Source: Accumulibacter sp. (GTDB lineage Bacteria > Pseudomonadota > Gammaproteobacteria > Burkholderiales > Rhodocyclaceae). Taken from it: a stretch of DNA of 64,000 nucleotides. Shown here one piece after another: positions 36,034-45,533 of the stretch. The number at the start of each line of letters is the position of its first letter. The stretch's first letter is position 1. The position numbers were made by a program, and so were the translations under genes. The notes below the pieces were generated by a model. The model was not told the DNA's origin. It worked only from the letters and a program-made list of their open reading frames with translations, and ran no database searches. The DNA lies in contig JAFLDO010000005.1 in NCBI GenBank assembly GCA_017302455.1, forward strand, positions 1 through 64,000, given 5' to 3'.

Positions 36034-37545
36034 ATGCACACGGATTACCTCGAGAGAATACTCAACGCGCGGGTTTACGACGTCGCCATCGAAACGCCTC
36101 TCGACTTCGCGCCGGGCCTCTCCGCGCGGATCGGTAACCGCGTCCTGTTGAAACGCGAGGACCTGCAGCCGGTCTTCTCGTTCAAGCTGCGCGGCGCCTA
36201 CAACAAGATCGTTCACCTCTCAAAAGAAAAGCTCAAGCGCGGGGTAATCTGCGCGTCCGCCGGGAATCATGCGCAGGGCGTCGCCCTGGCCGCGAACAAG
36301 GTGGGTTGCCGGGCGGTGATCGTGATGCCGACGACGACGCCGCAGATCAAGGTGCAGGCGGTGCAGGCGCGAGGCGCCGAGGTGATCCTGGCGGGCGAGT
36401 CCTACGACGACGCCTACACGCACGCACTCGAACTCGAGAAAACCGAGAAGCTGACTTTCGTGCATCCTTTCGACGATCCGGAGGTGATCGCCGGGCAGGG
36501 TACGATCGGCATGGAAATCCTGCGCCAGCACGCGCAGCCGATTCATGCCGTCTTCTGTTGCGTTGGCGGCGGCGGCCTGATTTCCGGCGTCGCTGCCTAC
36601 ATCAAGCGTCTGCGGCCGGAAACCAGGATCATCGGTGTCGAGGCTGCCGACGCCGATGCCATGGCGCGTTCGTTGAACGCCGGCAAGCGCGTCAGACTGG
36701 AGCACGTCGGGCTGTTTGCCGATGGGGCGGCGGTCAAGTACGTCGGCGAGGAAACCTTTCGCCTCTGTCAGATGTATGTCGATGAAATGGTTCTGGTCGA
36801 CACCGACGCCATTTGCGCGGCGATCAAGGATGTTTTCGAGGATACGCGGGCAGTGCTCGAACCAGCCGGCGCGCTTGCCGTCGCCGGCGCCAAGGCCTAC
36901 GCGGCCAGCCACCGGCTCAAGGACAGGACACTGGTCGCCACGGCTTCCGGTGCCAACCTCAACTTCGATCGTCTACGCTTCGTGGCCGAGCGCGCCGAGA
37001 TCGGCGAGCAGCGGGAGGCGGTTTTCGCCGTTACCTTGCCCGAGAAGCCTGGCGCCTACCGGCAATTCCTGTCGCTGATCGGTGCGCGCAACGTCACCGA
37101 GTTCAATTACCGCTACAACGACCAGCGTGCCGCACACATCTTCGTCGGCGTTCAGGTGGCTTCGCGCGCCGAGTCGGTCAGACTCCTCGATCACCTGCGC
37201 CGGCACGATTATCCGACGCTCGACCTGACCGACGACGAAATGGCCAAGGGCCACGTTCGGCACCTCGTGGGTGGACGCTCGCCGCAGATCACCAACGAGA
37301 TCGTTTACCGCTTCGAGTTTCCCGAACGCCCGGGTGCATTGATGAACTTCCTCAACCGAATGAGCGCCGGTTGGAACATCAGCCTGTTCCACTATCGCAA
37401 TCATGGAGCGGACTACGGCCGCGTCCTCGTCGGCATGCAGGTGCCACCGGACGAACTGGATGACTTCGAGGTCTTTCTGAAAACTCTCGGCTACGCGCAC
37501 TGGAACGAAACCGACAACCCCGCTTACAGGCTGTTCCTGGCCTAG
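36034..37545 (+). CDS. ilvA: Threonine ammonia-lyase, biosynthetic (long form)
   Basis: 503 aa. Converts threonine to 2-oxobutyrate for isoleucine synthesis. The PLP lysine is K51 in FSFKLRGAYNK; SAGNHAQGVALAA and the phosphate loop VGGGGLISG are present. Two C-terminal ACT-like regulatory domains (about 330-410 and 425-500) mark the isoleucine-inhibited biosynthetic enzyme. The start ATG 36034 is preferred because TAGAAT at 35996-36001 looks like the -10, which puts the in-frame ATG at 35980 outside the transcript. Confidence 0.95.
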   Translation: MHTDYLERILNARVYDVAIETPLDFAPGLSARIGNRVLLKREDLQPVFSFKLRGAYNKIVHLSKEKLKRGVICASAGNHAQGVALAANKVGCRAVIVMPTTTPQIKVQAVQARGAEVILAGESYDDAYTHALELEKTEKLTFVHPFDDPEVIAGQGTIGMEILRQHAQPIHAVFCCVGGGGLISGVAAYIKRLRPETRIIGVEAADADAMARSLNAGKRVRLEHVGLFADGAAVKYVGEETFRLCQMYVDEMVLVDTDAICAAIKDVFEDTRAVLEPAGALAVAGAKAYAASHRLKDRTLVATASGANLNFDRLRFVAERAEIGEQREAVFAVTLPEKPGAYRQFLSLIGARNVTEFNYRYNDQRAAHIFVGVQVASRAESVRLLDHLRRHDYPTLDLTDDEMAKGHVRHLVGGRSPQITNEIVYRFEFPERPGALMNFLNRMSAGWNISLFHYRNHGADYGRVLVGMQVPPDELDDFEVFLKTLGYAHWNETDNPAYRLFLA

Positions 37546-37633
37546 CGTCGCGACTCGCCAGCGGGCATCAGCGTCCCGAAATGCGTGTGTCCGCCCGACG
37601 CACCAGGCCGGCAGGCTGTGCCGCTGGCGACCC

Positions 37634-38266
37634 TCACGTCGTCGGGCGGGCGGGGCGAAAGAGTCCCGCCTCGGTGACCATGGCGTCGAGCACCTGGTCG
37701 TGCGGCTCGGGGCCGATCGAATCGAGGCGCGCCAGTTCGAAGCCGACGCCGATGGCCAGTGGGCGCGGGTGGAGCGCAGCCAGCGTGCGGTCGAAGTAGC
37801 CGCCGCCGTAGCCGATGCGATAGCCGGCCGCGTCGAAGCCATTCACCGGCAGCAGAAGCGCCTCCGGGATCAGGAACTCGCCGGTAGCCGGCGTCGGGAT
37901 TCCATAGCGGTCGGCGAGCATCACGGTGTCTGGAGACCAGGCGCGAAAGGCCAGTGGCCGGTTCTCCGCGAGCACCACCGGCAGCAGCGCGCGAAATCCC
38001 TTTCTGGCCGCGACGGCCCACCTTTCGATGAGCGGCCGGAGATCCGGCTCCTGCTTCTGCGGCCAGCAGAAACCCACTGCCATTGTGGCGAGTTGCGGAA
38101 AACCAGCCTCCAGATGGGCGCAGACGCGGCTCGAATAGCTCGCCCAGTCGGCGGTCGGCAGGGCCAGTCGGCGCTCGAGCAGCGCCCGGCGCAGCGCGCG
38201 ACGCTCTCCAGGGTCGCTGCCGGAGGAACTTCCGGGACGGATTCCAGGCGCCAAGTCGGGGGCCAT
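37634..38266 (-). CDS. ygfA: 5-formyltetrahydrofolate cyclo-ligase
   Basis: 210 aa. Converts 5-formyl-THF to 5,10-methenyl-THF with ATP. The family ends are present: basic N-terminal RRALRRALLERRLAL, VGFCWPQKQEPDLRPLIERW, the ATP-binding glycine stretch YRIGYGGGYFDRTLA and LAIGVGFELARLD. It is divergent from slt, 43 bp apart. E. coli places ygfA next to 6S RNA (ssrS); I saw no convincing 6S fold in the short gap here. Confidence 0.92.
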   Translation of the reverse strand: MAPDLAPGIRPGSSSGSDPGERRALRRALLERRLALPTADWASYSSRVCAHLEAGFPQLATMAVGFCWPQKQEPDLRPLIERWAVAARKGFRALLPVVLAENRPLAFRAWSPDTVMLADRYGIPTPATGEFLIPEALLLPVNGFDAAGYRIGYGGGYFDRTLAALHPRPLAIGVGFELARLDSIGPEPHDQVLDAMVTEAGLFRPARPTT

Positions 38267-38309
38267 GTGATATGCTCAAAATCGATTTTTTCGGAGATTC
38301 CAGCTTACC

Positions 38310-40253
38310 ATGAAGCATCGCTACACCGTCTTTGGGCTCTTCATCTCCCTGCTTGGCGTGCACCTCGCTGCTCTTGCGCTGACTGCCGACGAGCAGTTCC
38401 TGGCCGCGCGCGATGCGTTCCGCGCTGGCGACAAGGCCAGGCTCGAGCGCCTGGCATCGACGCCGCCGGGTTACGAACTCGAAGCCTACGTCGACTACTG
38501 GCGACTACTCCTCGATCTCAAGGACACCGATGCGACGAGCGTTGCCGCCTTCCTGGCCCGGCACGAGAACACCTACGTCGGCGAAAGGCTGCGCGTCGAC
38601 TGGCTGCGCCTACAGGGCAAGAGGCAGCAGTGGGCGGCGTTTGACGTCGAGTATCCGCGACTGGCGCAGCCCGACCAGGATCTCGCCTGCTATGCGCTGC
38701 AGAGCCGGCGGGCACAGGGCGACGCGTCTGCGCTCGACGACGCCTTGCCGCTGTGGCTCACTCTCATCGAGCCACCGGAGCCCTGCTACCCGCTTCTCGA
38801 AGCGCTGATCGTCGAGAAGCGCGTGCTCGCCGATGCCGTCTGGGCGCGTATCCGGCGTCAGTTCGAGGCCAACAAGATCGCCGCCGCCATCTACAGCATG
38901 AACTACCTGCCGCCGAGCCAGACACCGGACAAGAAAGTGGCGCAGATGGTGGCCGATGCGCCGCTGCCCTGGCTCACCAGGTTGCCGAGCGATCTTGCCG
39001 GCAGTCGTATGCAGCGCGAACTGGCGGTGCTGGCAATCCAGCGCGTCGCGCGCAACGATCCGCGCATGGCGGCGGATCAGTTGAGCCGCATCTCAGCGTC
39101 GCTGAACGCCGGCGAAAAGGCTTGGGCGTGGGGCCAGATCGGTTGGCAGGCGGCGCAGCGGCACCTGCCGGAGGCGATGGAATGGTACCGTCAGGCCGGC
39201 GAGGCGCCGCTTTCCGACGAAGTGGCGCAGTGGAAAGTGCGTGCTGCCCTGCGTGTGCACGACTGGGGTAGCGTCCGCGCCACCATCGAGAAGATGCCGC
39301 CGGCCCTGGCCGCGCAGCCGGCGTGGGTCTATTGGCTGGGTCGAGCCTACCGCGCCGGCGGAAGGCTCGACGAAGCCAATGCGCTGTTCGCGAAGATCGC
39401 TGGACAGCCCGATTTCTACGGTAACCTGGCCAATGATGAACTCGGCCGCACGACGACGACGCCGCCCAAGGCGTCACCGCCAAGCCGGGAAGAACTGCTG
39501 CAGGTCACCGCCAATCCCGGCGTGCAGCGAGCGCTGGCGTTCTTTCGCCTCAACCTGCGTACGGAAGGGGTCAAGGAATGGAACTGGAGCCTGCGCGGAA
39601 TGAGCGATCGGGAACTGCTGGCAGCATCCGATATCGCGCAGCGCGCCGGCATGTACGACCGTGCGATCGCCGCGGCCGACCGCACGCGCACTGAACACGA
39701 CTACTCGCTGCGCTACCTGGCGCCGTATGCCGATCAGGTCCGCCCGGCAGCGCGCAATCAGGTCCTCGACGATGCCTGGGTGTATGGCCTGATGCGTCAG
39801 GAAAGCCGCTTCGTCACCAGCGCGCGCTCCTCGGTCGGCGCCTCCGGTCTGATGCAGCTGATGCCGGCTACCGCGAAGTGGGTGGCCAACAAGATCGGGC
39901 TCAAGGACTTCCAGCAGAGCCGGGTCAATGACACGGAGACCAACGTGTTGCTCGGCACCACCTATATGCGTCTGGTTCTCGAGAGTCTCGACAACCATCC
40001 GGTGCTGGCGTCGGCGGCGTACAACGCCGGCCCGGGACGCGCACGCAGATGGCGGGCCGATCGGCCCATGGAGGGCGCGATCTACGCCGAAACCATTCCC
40101 TTCAACGAAACGCGCGACTACGTGAAGAAAGTGATGAGCAACTCCGTTTACTACGCCGCCTTGTTCGACGGCAAGCCGCAGACCATCAAGAGCCGGCTCG
40201 GCGTCATCGCACCACGCACCGGCGGCGAGGCGAAGGGCGAGGATTTGCCTTAG
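38310..40253 (+). CDS. slt: Soluble lytic murein transglycosylase (Slt70-like)
   Basis: 647 aa. A signal peptide (about 1-24, ALALTADE) sends it to the periplasm. A long superhelical U-domain (about 25-470) precedes the lysozyme-like catalytic domain. The catalytic Glu is in GLMRQESRFVTSARSSVGAS, followed by GLMQLMPATAKWVA and the AAYNAGPGRARRW motif. It cleaves peptidoglycan glycan chains from the end. Length matches the E. coli enzyme (about 645). It is followed by an NDUFA9-like gene 41 bp downstream. Confidence 0.95.
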   Translation: MKHRYTVFGLFISLLGVHLAALALTADEQFLAARDAFRAGDKARLERLASTPPGYELEAYVDYWRLLLDLKDTDATSVAAFLARHENTYVGERLRVDWLRLQGKRQQWAAFDVEYPRLAQPDQDLACYALQSRRAQGDASALDDALPLWLTLIEPPEPCYPLLEALIVEKRVLADAVWARIRRQFEANKIAAAIYSMNYLPPSQTPDKKVAQMVADAPLPWLTRLPSDLAGSRMQRELAVLAIQRVARNDPRMAADQLSRISASLNAGEKAWAWGQIGWQAAQRHLPEAMEWYRQAGEAPLSDEVAQWKVRAALRVHDWGSVRATIEKMPPALAAQPAWVYWLGRAYRAGGRLDEANALFAKIAGQPDFYGNLANDELGRTTTTPPKASPPSREELLQVTANPGVQRALAFFRLNLRTEGVKEWNWSLRGMSDRELLAASDIAQRAGMYDRAIAAADRTRTEHDYSLRYLAPYADQVRPAARNQVLDDAWVYGLMRQESRFVTSARSSVGASGLMQLMPATAKWVANKIGLKDFQQSRVNDTETNVLLGTTYMRLVLESLDNHPVLASAAYNAGPGRARRWRADRPMEGAIYAETIPFNETRDYVKKVMSNSVYYAALFDGKPQTIKSRLGVIAPRTGGEAKGEDLP

Positions 40254-40293
40254 AATGACGGTTTTCCGACACTCATTCAATCGGCAGGGCGCT

Positions 40294-41259
40294 ATGGAAC
40301 TCGAGAACGTGTTGTTGATCGGCGGCAGTGGTTTTGTCGGCGGCTGGATTGCCAGCTGCCTTTCCGAACGCGGCGTCCGGGTGACGATACCGACCCGCCG
40401 CCGCGAGAACACCAAGAAGCTGATCATGCTGCCGACCGTCAGTATGGTCGAGGCCAACATTCATGATCCGCAAGTCCTTGCGCAGCTGGTGCAGGGCCAC
40501 GACGCGGTGATCAATCTGGTCGGCGTTCTCCATGACACGGATTCGCGCCTGCCCTATGGCAGGGGTTTCCAGGCAGCGCACGTCGATCTGCCGAAAAAGA
40601 TCATCGCCGCCATGCGCGAGAACGGGGTTCGTCGTCTGGTGCACATGAGCGCGCTCAGGGCAGGCATCAATGCGCCATCGGAGTATCTGCGCTCGAAGGG
40701 TGACGGCGAAGCGGCCGTCCGGTCGGCCATGAACGAATTGGACGTTACCATGTTCCGGCCATCGGTGATTTTCGGACCCGATGACGCGTTTCTCAACATG
40801 TTTGCCAAGCTGCTGCGCCTTTTTCCGGTGCTGCCTCTCGGCGGCGGCTCGGCGCGTTTCCAGCCGGTCTATGTCGGCGACGTGGCGCGAGCCTTTGCCG
40901 ATTCGCTGACCAATGGCGCCACCTTCGGTCAGACCTACGAGCTGTGCGGGCCGAAGGTCTATACCCTGCGCGAGATGGTCGACTACACCGCGCATCTGGT
41001 CGGCAAGCAGCGTCGAGTCATTGATCTCGGTACCGGCGGCTGGGCCTACCTGCAGGCCGGTCTGATGTGGCTGCTGCCGAATCCGCCGCTGTCGCCCGAC
41101 AACCTGCGCTCGATGGAGCTTGATAGCGTTACCGATGGCTCGCACGACTATCCCGGCTGGCAGCCCACGCCACTCGAAGCGGTGGCGCCAGGCTATCTGT
41201 CGCCGGACGAGATGATCCAGCTTCGCCTCGACCGTTATCGTTATCGGGCCGGTCGCTGA
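40294..41259 (+). CDS. NDUFA9-like NAD(P)-binding protein (atypical SDR)
   Basis: 321 aa. A Rossmann N-terminus with the dinucleotide loop LLIGGSGFVGGWI (about 6-18) is followed by INLVGVLHD, VHMSALRA (serine in place of the usual active-site pattern), LRSKGDGEAAV and FRPSVIFGPDDAF. This is the complex I NDUFA9-like family of atypical short-chain dehydrogenases. Substrate is unknown; eukaryotic members bind NADPH structurally. ATG 40294 has AGGG upstream, and a TAGAAT box lies at 40251-40256 over the slt stop. Confidence 0.86.
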   Translation: MELENVLLIGGSGFVGGWIASCLSERGVRVTIPTRRRENTKKLIMLPTVSMVEANIHDPQVLAQLVQGHDAVINLVGVLHDTDSRLPYGRGFQAAHVDLPKKIIAAMRENGVRRLVHMSALRAGINAPSEYLRSKGDGEAAVRSAMNELDVTMFRPSVIFGPDDAFLNMFAKLLRLFPVLPLGGGSARFQPVYVGDVARAFADSLTNGATFGQTYELCGPKVYTLREMVDYTAHLVGKQRRVIDLGTGGWAYLQAGLMWLLPNPPLSPDNLRSMELDSVTDGSHDYPGWQPTPLEAVAPGYLSPDEMIQLRLDRYRYRAGR

Positions 41260-41297
41260 GCGAAGTTTCGGGCCGCCGCAAGCTCCCAGGCTCCTCG

Positions 41298-42545
41298 ATG
41301 CAGATCTTTACCGTCGGTGGGGCGGTTCGCGACGAACTGCTCGGCCTGCCGGTCAAGGATCGTGACTACGTGGTCGTCGGGGCGTCCCCCGAAGAGATGC
41401 TGGCCAGAGGCTTCCGGCCCGTCGGCAAGGACTTTCCGGTCTTCCTGCACCCGTCCACCCACGAGGAGTATGCGCTGGCGCGCACCGAGCGCAAGACCGG
41501 GCCTGGCTACCGGGGATTTGCCTTTCGCGCTGCTCCCGAAGTCAGCCTGGCCGAGGACCTGGCGCGTCGCGACCTGACCATCAACGCCATAGCGCGCGCC
41601 GCCGATGGTTCGCTGCTTGACCCCTACCACGGCATCGACGATCTGTCTCGGCGTGTCCTCCGCCATGTCGGCCCGGCTTTCGTCGAGGACCCCGTGCGGG
41701 TTCTCCGGATCGCCCGCTTCGCCGCCCGCTTCAGCGACTTCGTCGTCGCGCCCGAGACTGTCGCGCTGATGCGCCTGATGGTCGCCGGCGGCGAGCTCGA
41801 TCATCTGGTGGCCGAGCGCGTCTGGCAGGAAGTTGCGAGAGGTCTGATGGAAACCCGACCTTCGCGCATGTTCGAGATCCTGCGCGAATGCGGCGCCCTG
41901 GCGCGCCTGCTGCCGGAACTCGACCGTCTCTGGGGCGTCCCCCAGCGCGCCGACTACCATCCCGAAGTGGATACCGGCATCCATGTGATGATGGTAATCG
42001 ATCAGTCCGCACAAAGGAGCTGTGCGCTGCCGGTGCGCTTTGCCGTGCTGGTACACGATCTTGGCAAGGGGACAACGCCCGACGGCGATCTGCCGCGTCA
42101 TCCGGGCCACGAAGAACGCAGCGTCGAACTGGTTGGCCAGGTGTGCGTGCGCCTCAAGGTGCCGGTGGAATGTCGCGACCTGGCGGTGCTCGTCGCGCGT
42201 CATCACGGCAAGGTCCACCGGGCCGCGGAGCTGGGTGCAGCCGCGATCGTCAGGCTTCTCGAGGCGACCGACGCCGTTCGCCGGCCGGGCCGTTTCGAGC
42301 AGCTTCTCGAAGCCTGTGCCTGCGACTACCATGGTCGACTCGGTTGGCAGGAGATCGCCTATACGGCGCCGGCACTGCTGCGCCAGGCCCTGGCGCAGGC
42401 TGGTGCCGTCGATGCTGCGGCGATAGTCCGCGGCTGTACCGATCCGGCGAGCATCCCTGCCCGCCTGCATGAGGCGCGAGTGGCGGCCGTCAGGCAGGGC
42501 TTGTCGGCAGGCCTTGCAACGGCTGGGGCGTTGGGTCTGCGCTAG
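41298..42545 (+). CDS. cca: Multifunctional CCA tRNA nucleotidyltransferase / phosphohydrolase
   Basis: 415 aa. Adds or repairs the 3' CCA of tRNA. The class II nucleotidyltransferase motif GGAVRDELLGLPVKDRD puts catalytic D21 and D23 in place; RRDLTINAIAR and the ATP/CTP-selecting region follow. The C-terminal HD domain (AVLVHDLGKGTTP, VARHHGKVHRA) gives the phosphohydrolase/phosphodiesterase activities of the gammaproteobacterial-type enzyme. It is convergent with midA, the 3' ends overlapping by 4 bp. Confidence 0.95.
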   Translation: MQIFTVGGAVRDELLGLPVKDRDYVVVGASPEEMLARGFRPVGKDFPVFLHPSTHEEYALARTERKTGPGYRGFAFRAAPEVSLAEDLARRDLTINAIARAADGSLLDPYHGIDDLSRRVLRHVGPAFVEDPVRVLRIARFAARFSDFVVAPETVALMRLMVAGGELDHLVAERVWQEVARGLMETRPSRMFEILRECGALARLLPELDRLWGVPQRADYHPEVDTGIHVMMVIDQSAQRSCALPVRFAVLVHDLGKGTTPDGDLPRHPGHEERSVELVGQVCVRLKVPVECRDLAVLVARHHGKVHRAAELGAAAIVRLLEATDAVRRPGRFEQLLEACACDYHGRLGWQEIAYTAPALLRQALAQAGAVDAAAIVRGCTDPASIPARLHEARVAAVRQGLSAGLATAGALGLR

Positions 42546-43726
42546 AGCGTGGCGCTGCGGTCACCGGTAGCGAAGCCCAGCAGCGGTTGGCTGATGCCCT
42601 TGCCGAGGGCGATTACCTTGAAGATCTCTCCCATTTCGGCCGGTGAGACCAGTTTCTGTACGGCGTTGGCCAGAGGCAGGTAGCGCAGCGCGTCGCCAAC
42701 AGGCGTGCGCGACAGGATTTCGGTCAAGCCGCAGTTGAAGAGGAAGCTCGACTGCGTGGTGTAGCCGAGCAGCTCCAGGCCCGCCTGGCAGCCGGCCTCG
42801 ACGATTCCCGTGAAGTCGACGTGCGTCGTGATGTCTTGCAGACCGGGTAGGTAAAACGGGTCCGTGTGGGAACGGTGGCGGTAATGGCACATCAGGGTTC
42901 CCGCGCTGCGTTGCGGATGGTAATACTCGTGCCGTGGGAAACCGTAGTCGATCAGGAGCAGCGCTCCTTGTCCGAGTATGCCTGCCCACTCCGTAATCCA
43001 GGCCGGCGCGGTCAACGAGATTTCACTCAGGTAGCCGGGTGCAATCTCGCATTCGCCGGCCAGTACCTTGGCGCGCCCGAGCAGCGGGCCGCTTGCCGGG
43101 CGGTCCCGCCAGACGAAGCGCCCTTCGTCAACGCCGACGCCACGTTCGGCGATGTGCGTCGGACCCCAGAGCACAAGGTGCGCAGGCATGGCGTCGAGGA
43201 CTTCATTGGCCAGCACGAGGCCGTCGAAGCGTTCCGGCAGGCGCTCCAGCCAGCGCACGCGTGGCAGCAGGTGCGGGGTGCGGCGAGCGAGGGTTGCCTG
43301 TTGTCTCGCCCGCAGTTCGCCGGACAGGTCGAGAATGGCGTAGCTGTCGGGTAGCGCGCCACGCCGTTCGAGTTCGAGCAGAAGGTCGGCCGCGAACTCG
43401 CCGGTTCCGGCTCCAACCTCGATTATTCGTGGCGCGCTGAGTACGAGGATCTGTGCAGCCTGGGCCCCTAGCGTCTGAGCAAAAGCCGGGCAGATCTCGG
43501 GGGCCGTCACGAAGTCTCCCGCCGGGCCGAATTTGTGCGCGCCGCCGGAATAGTAGCCCATGCCTGGTGCGTAGAGAGCCAGACTCATGAACCGATCGAA
43601 ACCGATCCAGCCGTCGCCAGCGGCGATCTCGGTCGAGATGTGCTGGCTGAGGGCGCGGCTGAAAGCGAGTCCGTCGGCTGTCGGCAGGGGCAACGATAGC
43701 GCGGCCTGGCTGGCGTGGCTCAGCAT
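42542..43726 (-). CDS. MidA-family (NDUFAF7-like) SAM-dependent methyltransferase
   Basis: 394 aa, usual for the family. Conserved segments are FDRFMSLALYAPGMGYYSGG, GDFVTAPEICPAF, the SAM loop IIEVGAGTGEFAADLL, LANEVLDAMPAH, LLIDYGFPRHEYYHPQR and GTLMCHYRHRSHTDPF. The eukaryotic homologue methylates an arginine in complex I subunit NDUFS2. The bacterial target is not established. Its neighbour across cca is an NDUFA9-like gene. Confidence 0.92.
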   Translation of the reverse strand: MLSHASQAALSLPLPTADGLAFSRALSQHISTEIAAGDGWIGFDRFMSLALYAPGMGYYSGGAHKFGPAGDFVTAPEICPAFAQTLGAQAAQILVLSAPRIIEVGAGTGEFAADLLLELERRGALPDSYAILDLSGELRARQQATLARRTPHLLPRVRWLERLPERFDGLVLANEVLDAMPAHLVLWGPTHIAERGVGVDEGRFVWRDRPASGPLLGRAKVLAGECEIAPGYLSEISLTAPAWITEWAGILGQGALLLIDYGFPRHEYYHPQRSAGTLMCHYRHRSHTDPFYLPGLQDITTHVDFTGIVEAGCQAGLELLGYTTQSSFLFNCGLTEILSRTPVGDALRYLPLANAVQKLVSPAEMGEIFKVIALGKGISQPLLGFATGDRSATL

Positions 43727-43786
43727 GGCGCGGGCGAAGCAGCCTGACTTCCGGTGCGGCGGCTTGGCGGCGTTGCCGATCGCCGG

Positions 43787-44635
43787 TCAGTCCTCGCAGC
43801 GTTCAAAACGGATCTGTCCGTACAGTTCGGGGTGCGTGTTCGCCAGCCAACGCTCGGCCTCGGACTCCGCGCGCTCCCAGGTCGCGGCGCGCAGGGTCAC
43901 GAAGATCTGGCTGCCGTCGGCCTCCGGCCACTCGAGAGTGTAGCTGTGGAAGCCGCTGCGTCCCTCCAGGTGGATCGTGCGCGTCGACGTCGGCGGCTCA
44001 CGACACAGCTCGGCAGTCGCGGCACCACTTACGCAGAGGCGGTAGGTCGGCCCCTTCCCTTGATGCTGGACGACGTATTCCTGACCGTCCACCACCTCCT
44101 CGATGACGTCCCATTCGGCACAGCCTTCGATGATCGCACCGAGTGGCGGGCCGACCCCGTCGCGAATTACCTCGGCGGTGACCGCATGGGTTTGTCCGTT
44201 GTCGTCGAGCAGCGCATGCCACGGCAGGCCTTGGCGGGTGGGCGGTGGGAAAGGCAAGGCGTGCTTGCCCTGGCGAATGCGGGCGAACAGTGAGGATTTT
44301 CGGATGTCTTCCAGATCGATGCTCGGGAAGGCCGAGCGCGGCTGCGAGCGAAAGCTTCCGGCTCCCATGTAGCCGACATCCCAGAGTGTGCGCAGCCACT
44401 CGGCGGTGTCGATGGCGACCTGCACCAGGCGGTCGTCGAGTTCATCGCCGCTTGGCTGGGCCTCGCGCGGCGCGCTGACTTGCTGCGCCTGCAATTCGGT
44501 CTCGTGCGTGCGTGCGCGCAACACTTCCTGAAACAGGCGCCCTACCCATTCGGCCTCGGTTGCCGGAAGCTGCGCGGCGCGTTCGGCCAGGTCCATCAGT
44601 TCGTCGGCGTCGAGTGGCTGGTCCGGCTTGCTCAT
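43787..44635 (-). CDS. Conserved-looking hypothetical protein, 282 aa
   Basis: I do not recognise it. The N-terminal third is acidic and helical (DADELMDLAERAAQLPATEA), followed by SIDLEDIRKSSLFARIRQGK and a strand-rich C-terminal half (WHALLDDNGQTHAVTAEVI, EYVVQHQGKGPTYRLCV). There is no signal peptide or membrane helix. The ATG has GGGAG 6 nt upstream, and codon use matches its neighbours, so it is likely a real cytosolic protein. It lies 60 bp before midA on the same strand and may be co-transcribed. Confidence 0.7.
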   Translation of the reverse strand: MSKPDQPLDADELMDLAERAAQLPATEAEWVGRLFQEVLRARTHETELQAQQVSAPREAQPSGDELDDRLVQVAIDTAEWLRTLWDVGYMGAGSFRSQPRSAFPSIDLEDIRKSSLFARIRQGKHALPFPPPTRQGLPWHALLDDNGQTHAVTAEVIRDGVGPPLGAIIEGCAEWDVIEEVVDGQEYVVQHQGKGPTYRLCVSGAATAELCREPPTSTRTIHLEGRSGFHSYTLEWPEADGSQIFVTLRAATWERAESEAERWLANTHPELYGQIRFERCED

Positions 44636-44769
44636 GAACGATCTCCCTGTTGTCGCTGTTGTCGATTCCCCTGTCAGTTTACTGCGCTGGCGGCCGAAAG
44701 AACTGTTTTTCCCCGAGTCGGTGGCAGGAATCCGTTAAAATCAGCGCTGGTGCTGGCCTGGAACTTGCG

Positions 44770-45507
44770 ATGGAGGGGAAAACGATATTGGTGACCGGCG
44801 CCGCCAGGCGGCTCGGCTCGGCGGTCGCGCGCGAGATGCACACTGCCGGAGCGCGGGTCATGCTGCACTACCGGAAGGCTTCCGGAGAAGCCGAGGCGCT
44901 GGTGGCCGAACTGAATGCGCTCAGGCCCGATTCGGCGGCTTGCGTGCAAGCGGATCTGCTGGCCATCGACACCTTGCCGCAACTGGTGGCCGATACCGTC
45001 GCGCGTTTCGGTAGCCTCGATGCGTTGGTCAACAATGCCTCGAGTTTTTTTTCGACGCGCTTCGGCAGCATTGATCCGGCAGCCTGGGATGACCTCGTGG
45101 GTACCAACTTCAAGGCACCGTTGTTTCTGACCCAGGCGGCAGCTCCGCACCTGTTGGCCGCCCACGGCGCCGTGGTCAACATTACCGACATTCATGCGGA
45201 ACGACCGCTCGCGGGCTATTCCCTGTATTGCGCAGCCAAGGCCGCCCTGCTGGGACTGACGCGTGCGCTGGCAATCGAACTGGCGCCGCGAGTGCGGGTA
45301 AACGCCGTTGCCCCGGGGCCGATCCTGTGGCCCGAGACGGGCGCTTTCGATAGTGCGGCGCGCGCGGAGATCGTCGCGCACACCTTGTTGCAGCGTCCCG
45401 GTTCCCCTCAGGACATTGCCCGAGCGGTCCGCTACCTGCTTGTCGATGCCGTCTACGTGACTGGCCAGGTGATCAACGTCGATGGCGGTCGCACCGCGCA
45501 TCTCTGA
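44770..45507 (+). CDS. Pteridine reductase-like short-chain dehydrogenase (FolM type)
   Basis: 245 aa. The cofactor loop is [13 protein letters not shown] with the paired Arg that typifies pteridine reductases and favours NADPH. NNAS is in [14 protein letters not shown] and the active-site YxxxK in [18 protein letters not shown]. It likely reduces dihydrofolate, dihydromonapterin or another pterin; exact substrate is uncertain. The start ATG 44770 ([10 protein letters not shown]) is preferred over upstream in-frame starts on family grounds. ttcA follows 26 bp later. Confidence 0.88.
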   Translation: MEGKTILVTGAARRLGSAVAREMHTAGARVMLHYRKASGEAEALVAELNALRPDSAACVQADLLAIDTLPQLVADTVARFGSLDALVNNASSFFSTRFGSIDPAAWDDLVGTNFKAPLFLTQAAAPHLLAAHGAVVNITDIHAERPLAGYSLYCAAKAALLGLTRALAIELAPRVRVNAVAPGPILWPETGAFDSAARAEIVAHTLLQRPGSPQDIARAVRYLLVDAVYVTGQVINVDGGRTAHL

Positions 45508-45533
45508 CCCGTCATTCGTTTGAGAGGAACCCG

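Noticed and set aside
38267-38309. 6S RNA next to ygfA
   Set aside because: The gap to slt is only 43 bp, too short for a 6S RNA, and nothing downstream resembles it.
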